DNA of 64,000 bases from Panulirus ornatus (Eukaryota > Arthropoda > Malacostraca > Decapoda > Palinuridae). How positions within the stretch are numbered: the first letter of the stretch is position 1; each line of letters begins with the position of its first letter. The position numbers were made by a program, and so were the translations under genes. The notes beneath the pieces are model-generated. The model saw only the letters and a list, made by a program, of their open reading frames with translations. It did no database searches and was not told where the DNA came from. Where the stretch lies: assembly GCF_036320965.1 (NCBI RefSeq), contig NC_092287.1:1236325-1300324 (forward strand), given 5' to 3'. Positions 56,940 to 64,000 of this stretch are shown here, in pieces.

Positions 56940-57595
56940 TGGATGGAGGCCCTCCGGCAGGGGTCATAGGTCAGGCTCTTGTCACCCTCACAACACAAGG
57001 TGTTTTCTTTGCTTCTTTTATTAATCTTGAGTCGTGTGAGACCCACCGGGTGCTGTGCTAGGGTCGACGCTCGTGTCTGTCTCTCTGTTAATTCCGATCT
57101 TTCCAAACCATAATTAGTAAACAAATACACTTAACAACAAGTAATTTTATATTTTTGGAATGGTTTAACTCTGAGGTCAAAAGGTCAAGAAAAGTAAAGA
57201 GGATCTTAACGAGAGATGACATGAACGATGACCCTCACGACTGATGGTCTCCATCGTGACCCTGTGGTGGCAGGTCAAAGGTCAGGGCTTGACGTGGGTG
57301 AGCACACCATGTGACCGTGACCTACATCATGTGGCGCCTCATTCTCAACACAGTATCTATACATAACTACAAACTTTAGTTACCATCGCATCTATAACCC
57401 TGCCAATACATGTCCTTGCTATTTGTGTTGGATACAACTCACTAATGTTCTTATGGTCGTAATAAAAATACCTCGTCGCCAGCATGAGTCCACTATGACC
57501 ACGTACGAAAATACAATTTTTCAAATTTCTATTCATATTTGTTAGTGTTGGCTGCCGTGGATATTGTTATGATTAAAACCAGACGGAAGGGCATG
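56940..57595. other. Intergenic, with paired AGGTCA half-sites
   Basis: AGGTCAAAAGGTCA (half-sites two bases apart) at 57172-57185 and AGGTCAAAGGTCA (one base apart, perfect DR1) at 57272-57284. The GGTCGTACC arm is absent or too diverged here. No gene was recognised. Confidence 0.5.
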
Positions 57596-57599
57596 TCAT

Positions 57600-57805
57600 C
57601 CCCGGGGACACTGGCCAGTGGTGGGGACACTGGCCAGTGGTGGGGACACTGTCCAGTGGTGGGGACACTGTCCAGTGGTGGGGACACTGGCCAGTGGTGG
57701 GGACACTGTCCAGTGGTGGGGACACTGTCCAGTGGTGGGGACACTGGCCAGTGGTGGGGACACTGTCCAGTGGTGGGGACACTGTCCAGTGGTGGGGACA
57801 CTGTC
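57600..57805. repeat. 20-bp minisatellite, about 10 copies
   Basis: Units of GGTGGGGACACTGGCCAGT, alternating ACTGGCCAGT (perfect 10-bp palindrome) with ACTGTCCAGT, each with one to two further bases. Confidence 0.96.
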
Positions 57806-57832
57806 GGGGTGTTGGGATACTGTTGCGGTGTG

Positions 57833-57833
<1 letters not shown>

Positions 57834-57901
<68 letters not shown>
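57834..57901. repeat. (GA)n microsatellite
   Basis: About 34 GA units following a short tail of the 20-bp array. Confidence 0.97.
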
Positions 57902-57904
<3 letters not shown>

Positions 57905-58200
57905 CCCTCTCTCTCCACTAGATTGCCACTGTGAACCATATACCCTCTGTTCTTCACACTAAAACGCCACTTCCTCCCCTCCACTGTCTACAGCCACTTC
58001 CCCCCTCCACCCACTGCCACTTCCCCTCCCTCCCGGGACCCGCCTCAACACCACTCCACTTTACTTTAGATAAGCTGTCAAGTGTCACTGTACTTCCTGG
58101 ATAATGTGTGGGAGGGGGGGGGGGGGACACCACATAGTCCCCACTGTCCCTCCACGTCCTCCACGCCACCGTAGTCCCGTGACCCGTCAAGCCACGTCTT

Positions 58201-58259
<59 letters not shown>

Positions 58260-58985
58260 CGCCCACTACACTAGCACATTATATACACAGTGTAATGAAC
58301 TTTCCCACCTTGAGTTTTTCCCAGAAGTCTTTGGAGGGGAGAAGGGGAGGGGAGGGGGGGGGGTGTCTGCGTACGTCCATTCCCGGCCCCAGCCACCCCC
58401 AAATGCCCCCCAGGCCATTGTCTGCGTCCACAGCCCACAGACAAAGGCCTCGGGGTCTCAGCTAATGGCACAGCCTCTGCTCCAACGCCGCCGAGTTTTC
58501 CATATTCCTTTTTTATATATATACATTTTTCAAGCGTCTTCAGGACCCTGGGCACACAGGGGGAGCGGGGAAGGGAGGGGCGTTTAACACAAAGCACGCG
58601 GCTACCCAGCTGGACACACACCTCAAAGACCACCAGGAAACAGAGCAGCAACATTTCCTCTCTTTTAAAACAAAATTCTTTACTGTTGCAGGTGTGTCTC
58701 GCTCTCCACATGTATTCTCCACCTACAGCCTCCACCTGTACACTGCTGGACATGTATACTGCACTTACATCCTCCACCTGTACACAACTGGACCTGTACA
58801 AACCTACAACAGATTAACTGACACACACGTGAGGTGAGCATCAACACAGGGTACAAGGGTCACACCAAGGGCGGCATACGTGTAGGCAGCGTGCTGTGGC
58901 AGGCACATCTCAGAGATCTCTCCAACGTTGCTGGATCACTGAAAAATGTTTTCTCGCATCACACTCGTCAACTGATCCTCACCAT
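57905..58985. other. Intergenic with (CA)n
   Basis: (AC)n at 58204-58257 and G runs near 58110-58127 and 58353-58363. The minus-strand frame 58271-58801 has no recognisable motif. Confidence 0.5.
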
Positions 58986-58989
58986 ATAC

Positions 58990-59160
58990 TGCTCACCTGA
59001 TACTTCTTGATCTGATACTTCTCACCTGATACTTCCTTACCAGATACTTCTCACCTGATACTTCCTTACCAGATACTTCTCACCTGATACTTCCTTACCA
59101 GATACTTCTCACCTGATACTTCCTTACCAGATACTTCTCACCTGATACTTCTCACATGAT
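58990..59160. repeat. 29-bp minisatellite, about 5 copies
   Basis: Units TACTTCTCACCTGATACTTC plus CTTACCAGA, flanked by partial units. Confidence 0.95.
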
Positions 59161-59164
59161 CTTC

Positions 59165-59828
59165 CTCTCACGCGGGAGAGGCAGTCTGGGCCACCAACGA
59201 CAAAGGTTGGGAAAGATACGACACAGGGGGCGACCACGCCCCCCCCACACACACACCATCCAGGAATCACTATAACATTTCCTCCGGCCAGCTGGCCATA
59301 ACCAACTTGGCCACAACACATAACAGCACGGTAAGTGGGCCAGGATCTGCTGGTGAACAAGAGATGTTCATACCTCGTATCTTGTTAATTTACGATAAAT
59401 GTTTTCTTTTTTTTTTCCACTTCAATAAAAGATTGGTGGGAGGTGTGTGATGTAATTACCACAGCGCCTCTAATTAGCTCTAACAGCAAATCTCGCCTTA
59501 ATTCCTTGACCAAGTTCTCTCTCTCGTTGTGCTCAGTGGTAACTTGTTCGTATTTGCTAATTCCACTTTTTTCTTTTTTTGCACGTGAGAACAGCTTCAG
59601 CAGGCGCACCTGGCGTGCCCCGTGGCTTCCAGACATGATGTGCACAACCGTGGCCTTACTACACCTCAGGTGGGTCTGTAGTGAGAGGACGAGAACGCGA
59701 TCATGTTAACGCTTTACGACACCAGCGAGGAAGAAGGAAGTATCGTCCAGAGTGCATGGCTTGTGAACATACATGGTGGATTACCTACACAGAATAGGTG
59801 ATATTACATGATACAGATGATGATACAC

Positions 59829-59866
<38 letters not shown>

Positions 59867-60029
59867 ACACATGATGATGATGATGATACAGATGATGATG
59901 ATGCTGTAGTGACTACACGACTAAAAAGCACAATGATTACACGTAACAAGTTGTGTGCCACAGGGATCAGTTTTGTGACCGATTCTCTTTCTAGTGTATT
60001 TAATCAAAGTGATAATTGTCTGCGTTGTA

Positions 60030-60110
<81 letters not shown>

Positions 60111-60400
60111 AAAATATCAGAGATTATCAAAGTGTGAGGTTCAGCTACATCAGAAACTGGTCGTCTTCAACGGCAAGACAAGACAAATTGATGGTCTCGT
60201 CCACACGTGACAAACGAAGTCTGCCATCAGTAGGTGCAAACATTTACGCATCGCTCGTACAAATAGACAGAAGAACTCCACCCTGAACTCTAGTGTGCTA
60301 CCAAACGTAAATTAAGAAAAAAAAAAACTTTCGGTGTAATTACCTGTGATGACCTACAACAAAGAACACAGTTCGTTGATTCAGTAAGTAGGACACGAAC
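59165..60400. other. Intergenic with (GAT)n and (TA)n
   Basis: (GAT)n interrupted by ACA at 59813-59905; (AT)n at 60032-60108. The minus-strand frame 59385-59645 is Lys/Glu-rich but has no recognised domain. Confidence 0.5.
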
Positions 60401-60401
60401 A

Positions 60402-60710
60402 ACTGTGACACCAGAGGTGAGGTATTGTGACACCAGAGGTGAGGTATTGTGACACCAGAGGTGAGGTATTGTGACACCAGAGGTGAAGTATTGTGACACC
60501 AGAGGTGAGGTATTGTGACACCAGAGGTGAGGTATTGTGACACCAGAGGTGAGGTATTGTGACACCAGAGGTGAGGTATTGTGACACCAGAGGTGAGGTA
60601 TTGTGACACCAGAGGTGAGGTATTGTGACACCACAGGTGAGGTATTGTGACACCAGAGGTGAGGTATTGTGACACCAGAGGTGAGGTATTGTGACACGAG
60701 AGGTGAGGTA
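60402..60710. repeat. 22-bp minisatellite, about 14 copies
   Basis: Units GTGACACCAGAGGTGAGGTA plus TT, each with the small inverted repeat CACC-AGA-GGTG. Very homogeneous. Confidence 0.97.
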
Positions 60711-60754
60711 TGCGTACGTAAGTCTGCGGAAGCACTCGTCATTCCCCACAGTGC

Positions 60755-61250
60755 ACTGGCGCCAGCCCATCATGAACGCTGTCTTGCAATTTGGTCACAC
60801 TACTCGAAAATAAAGAAATACAATACAGAAAAGAACTTTTAAGATCATTCCCGGATCAAAAACTGTATATTTTGTGAAACTGTGGAAAAGACGTTAGAAT
60901 ATGTACCTCAAAAGTGAGAAGGTTTCCAGGCGTATTCACGATCATAATTATCAACACCTTTGATCGTGTTGGTTTAGGAAGCTATTCAAGACTACATCAC
61001 CTCCACTCCACACGACCATTAGATACAAACTCCTGTGTTAGGGTTCACCTTCGGCTTAAGTTATGTACTTCCACGTTGTCATCAGCACACCGACTGATCG
61101 ACCAACAGGACGACTTGCGAGCAACATCACATGTAAAAGACAGACGTGACACACATACGTCGCTTCAAGTCTACTACTGCCATCCCATGCGTCTCCTGCG
61201 CTACATAAAAACTTCTTCAAGCTTTTTTCTCGCTTCTCTTTAATGTCATC
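60755..61250 (+). mobile_element. CR1-like LINE ORF2 C-terminal fragment
   Basis: Degenerate + frames show the order of the CR1/Jockey C-terminus: a QFGHTTRK-like line, RTFKIIPGSK near 60835, then RRFPGVFTIIIINTFDRVG near 60917 and an LRLKL block near 61050. Two or more stops interrupt it. It directly follows the 22-bp array. It may belong to the same family as 40121-40680, which holds the RT core but not this end. Confidence 0.6.
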
Positions 61251-61342
61251 TCCTGACTATATCCACTCTCTCCACAATGTACCCCTAAGATTCCCATCTC
61301 TTCTTTCACCACAAACATCTTCCGAAGAACGCAATGATCTGG

Positions 61343-61344
<2 letters not shown>

Positions 61345-61408
<64 letters not shown>
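61345..61408. repeat. (TA)n microsatellite
   Basis: About 32 TA units directly 5' of a LINE tail copy. Confidence 0.97.
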
Positions 61409-61410
<2 letters not shown>

Positions 61411-61645
61411 GAATGAATAAAGGCAGACAATATGAATTATGTACAAGTGTATATATGTATATGTCTGTGTGTATATATATGTATACGTTGAGATGAATAG
61501 GTATGTATATTTGCGTGTGTGGACGTGTATGTATACACTGTATACATGTGTATGTGGGTGGGTTGGGTCATTCTTTCGTCTGTTTCCTTGCGCTACCTCG
61601 CTAACGCGGGAGACAGCGACAAAGCAAAGCATATATACATATACA
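61409..61645 (+). mobile_element. Solo LINE 3' tail / SINE-like copy
   Basis: GGGAATGAATAAAGGCAGAC, a TGTATATATG microsatellite-like middle, GTGGGTTGGGTCATTCTTTC, then CGCTACCTCGCTAACGCGGG and AGACAGCGACAAAGCAAAG. It is nearly identical over its length to 4895-5110. Confidence 0.7.
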
Positions 61646-61649
61646 TATA

Positions 61650-62127
61650 TGTATAACTGTATGCTGTTATTTGTCGAACGCACTGACAAAAGCCTGTCTT
61701 ACATCTATCACTCTGGCCATCCTGGCACCATCAACCATTTCAGCTGAACGTACACCGGCCGGCGGGTCAAATATAACATGCATATATTGACCTGCATGAC
61801 AGACCAGGGGCACAGGTCCACACTGGCAACATGACGCATTTGAATGTTTAGTTCCCGGGGCAGGCAGGCAGTGAACAGTACTGGACCAGTATGGTAATGA
61901 GACGCGCACCGCTACAAATAAACACTAAAGAAATCTTCATTAAAGAAAAATAATTGGGCTAGAATAGGCACCTTTGATCTTCGGCGAGGTCGTAACATCT
62001 TTAAGGGACGAGAAGGAGCACAATCTAAGTGAGGAATTTTTCCATTCAAAAGGAACACATCATTTCCCTGCTACAAATTGTAGCGCAGCCTTAAAGCTAC
62101 AGGGAGCTCGTAACACAGATCCTGAGG

Positions 62128-62183
<56 letters not shown>

Positions 62184-62850
62184 TACATTAGTCAACCGAT
62201 ATGATGCATTCACAATGAAAAACGTACCATAACAGGAAAAAACGTGGCAGCACACGTCACGTTTTCTAATTAATATACAATAACAGTTGGTTACCAGTGT
62301 TATCTGATTAAGAGATAAGATTTCCTAAGGTCGGAGGATAATATCAGCTTACAGTACTTATAACAGATGCTTCATCCAATTCATCATGGGTCTAGCATTA
62401 ACTCCAATTAATTCGCTCTACGTTATAAATAAAAATTCAGGGCTCGTGTATGCGTCGGGGTCAGCGTTACACGACAGCCAATAACGATGCAACCTGACAC
62501 ACACAATATCAACATTTGCCACAAGAATTACACACAAGCTTCTCCCTAAACCTAACATGAGCATCTAATTAAAATCTATCGTCCAATCCATAATTAATGT
62601 CAGCGTGGCCCAGTTTACCTAATTTCATAACCACACGTTAATAATTAACATAATTTACACGTACACAATAATGGGAGGCTGCATTGGAAACAGCACAGCA
62701 CATGTCGTAATTATTTCTCGGAGATAATTATTCATAACAACTGCTCTTACCGTCTCCATCAATTCACTGCAATATATCACGTGACACGACGCTTACCACC
62801 GACTTATTTGATGCTTCGCTGAATTTCCAGAACAATATAATTCAACAGAA
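61650..62850. other. AT-rich intergenic with (TA)n
   Basis: (TA)n at 62129-62177. The remainder is AT-rich and unassigned. Confidence 0.45.
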
Positions 62851-62854
62851 GCGA

Positions 62855-63030
62855 TGACTGGTCAACTATCACACTCTTCTCTCTACCGGGGTAACAATGG
62901 GTCAACCAACCTCACGTTTTTTATCAGCTGGGACGATAAACATTCAACTCAACTCAGGTTTTTTGTGAACTGGAGCGATAATCGGTCAACCAGTCTCCGT
63001 CTTTGTTATCAACTAAAGCGATACATCTTG
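62855..63030. repeat. Diverged ~44-bp tandem repeat, 4 copies
   Basis: Each unit runs from (T/G)GGTCAAC through a T-rich stretch to CTGGGGCGATAA-like sequence: GGTCAACTATCAC, GGTCAACCAACCTC, TTCAACTCAACTC and GGTCAACCAGTCTC. The units are clearly related but old. Confidence 0.7.
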
Positions 63031-63034
63031 AACG

Positions 63035-64000
63035 GGTTTCCCCGTTTTCTATGATGCGTGGCTAAGATTCCGCGTCAAGGGTTGCCCGGTTGCTCTTGAA
63101 GCTCATCACTTGCCAGGGTTAACCACGACCATCAAGTGATAACCAGCAGGAGAAAATAAAATGAAAAGATTCTTCAGGTGTTCAAGATAATTCGAAAACC
63201 CACATACACACGTGAGCTTACTGCACGTACGGCCTCTGCTTCAACAGAGGTCTAGTCTCGATTGGGTAGTTTGGTTTGCTGACTAGCTGGGTGGGTGGGT
63301 TAGCCTCGTTCCTCACGACTGTTCCTGCCTGGTAGCCGCTCAGGTTATGGCCCCTTTAAGACCTGTGTCTGGTGCTGGCCATATAATCCCCTCTTCTCTC
63401 TAGCATTACAGCAATTCACAGGAGAAGCTTAGACCAAAACTTTGCAACAAATGATAGACGTAAAAGAAATTAATTACCTGTCATTTAAACGATGAAAATT
63501 TTGCAATTTAAAAGGAGCTATTTTACGTATCAACGTAGGTTAATTACGACGGGAGAGAAAAAAAAGTTAATGAACAAATATGAACAAAGGCAGGAATCCC
63601 ACACTGTTTAGAGATATACATAACCTAACCTTCCGCTTTAAACACTGGCAGATCCTACCCTCTCATCTTTATCATCTTTACGTGTTATAATCAAGTTACA
63701 TAAATCCGCAGCTTAGATTTTAACACAGTCATCACTCAAGTTTCAACAGGGCTACCAATATCATCATCCCATCTAAACATTAACATTCGTCACTTTTTCC
63801 TTCGCTTTATCAACTATACACAAAGTATGGTCAGGTTCAACATAGATTTATCGTACACAAGCATCGTACTCAACAGGTAAACTGATCCAGTGTAAACAAG
63901 AGATGAGATGGCTCAGTCTTGGCAGAGGGTTCGAACCTTAGCGTTTCATGTCTAGCACACACGACCTCCCGGCACGCTGGGTCTGTCCGATACTCATGAT
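63035..64000. other. Intergenic, nothing firm
   Basis: A small hairpin, GCCTCTGCTTCAACAGAGGT, lies at about 63232-63252. Near 63930-63955 GAGATGGCTCAGTCTTGGCA and GAGGGTTCGAACCTT resemble A- and B-box words, but spacing is too short for a tRNA. Confidence 0.35.

Noticed and set aside
59385..59645. Minus-strand frame of 86 codons, Lys/Glu-rich
   Set aside because: It looks mildly protein-like (NERENLVKELRRDLLLELIRG) but has no recognised domain and no supported exon boundary. A protein search would be decisive.

Overview
The window looks like nuclear DNA of an arthropod, most likely a decapod crustacean. The support is indirect. Genes are split by very long introns, microsatellites and 18-30 bp minisatellites are extremely dense, APE-type LINE remnants share tails with SINE-like elements, and one gene encodes three peritrophin-type chitin-binding domains. 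There are no operons, no CRISPR arrays and no bacterial signals.

Region 1 (about 1-16.4 kb, minisatellite-poor). The last three coding exons of a BRCT-domain DNA repair gene lie on the + strand (919-1004, 13463-13529, 15341-15448; polyadenylation signal at 16424). The joined peptide is a complete C-terminal BRCT domain that resembles DNA ligase 3 best; XRCC1 is the alternative. The first intron in view (1005-13462) has a consensus minor-spliceosome (U12-type) donor, GTATCCTTT, and a consensus U12 branch site, TTCCTTAAC. A strong ordinary (U2-type) donor and acceptor sit just inside those sites, so the intron looks like a twintron. Nested in it on the same strand is an intact single-exon gene, 8077-10197, for a 706-residue mitochondrial ACSS3-type acyl-CoA synthetase. 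The start of the intron also carries a dead LINE (about 1230-4090, minus strand), further LINE fragments, and a SINE-like element bounded by (TA)n.

Region 2 (about 18.2-61 kb, minisatellite-rich). More than twenty tandem arrays follow one another, with units mostly of 16-31 bp. The largest are 23690-25498 (23 bp), 37060-37785 (25 bp), 43340-44412 (26 bp), 45270-45985 (30 bp) and 48440-48955 (23 bp). Long (TA)n, (GT)n and (GA)n tracts lie between them. The only convincing gene is a secreted protein with three CBM14 domains (31818-32567, + strand), whose signal-peptide exon was not found. A family of short elements pairs nuclear-receptor-like direct repeats (AGGTCA) with a GGTCGTACCGTCGTG motif, often head to head. 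Two tRNA-derived SINE copies (about 52250 and 55590) and two CR1-like reverse transcriptase fragments (about 40250 and 60755) are also present.

Region 3 (about 61-64 kb) has one more LINE tail, a diverged 44-bp tandem repeat and otherwise unassigned AT-rich sequence.

The three genes show no functional link beyond proximity. The long repeat-array reading frames in several frames are artefacts of unit lengths not divisible by three.
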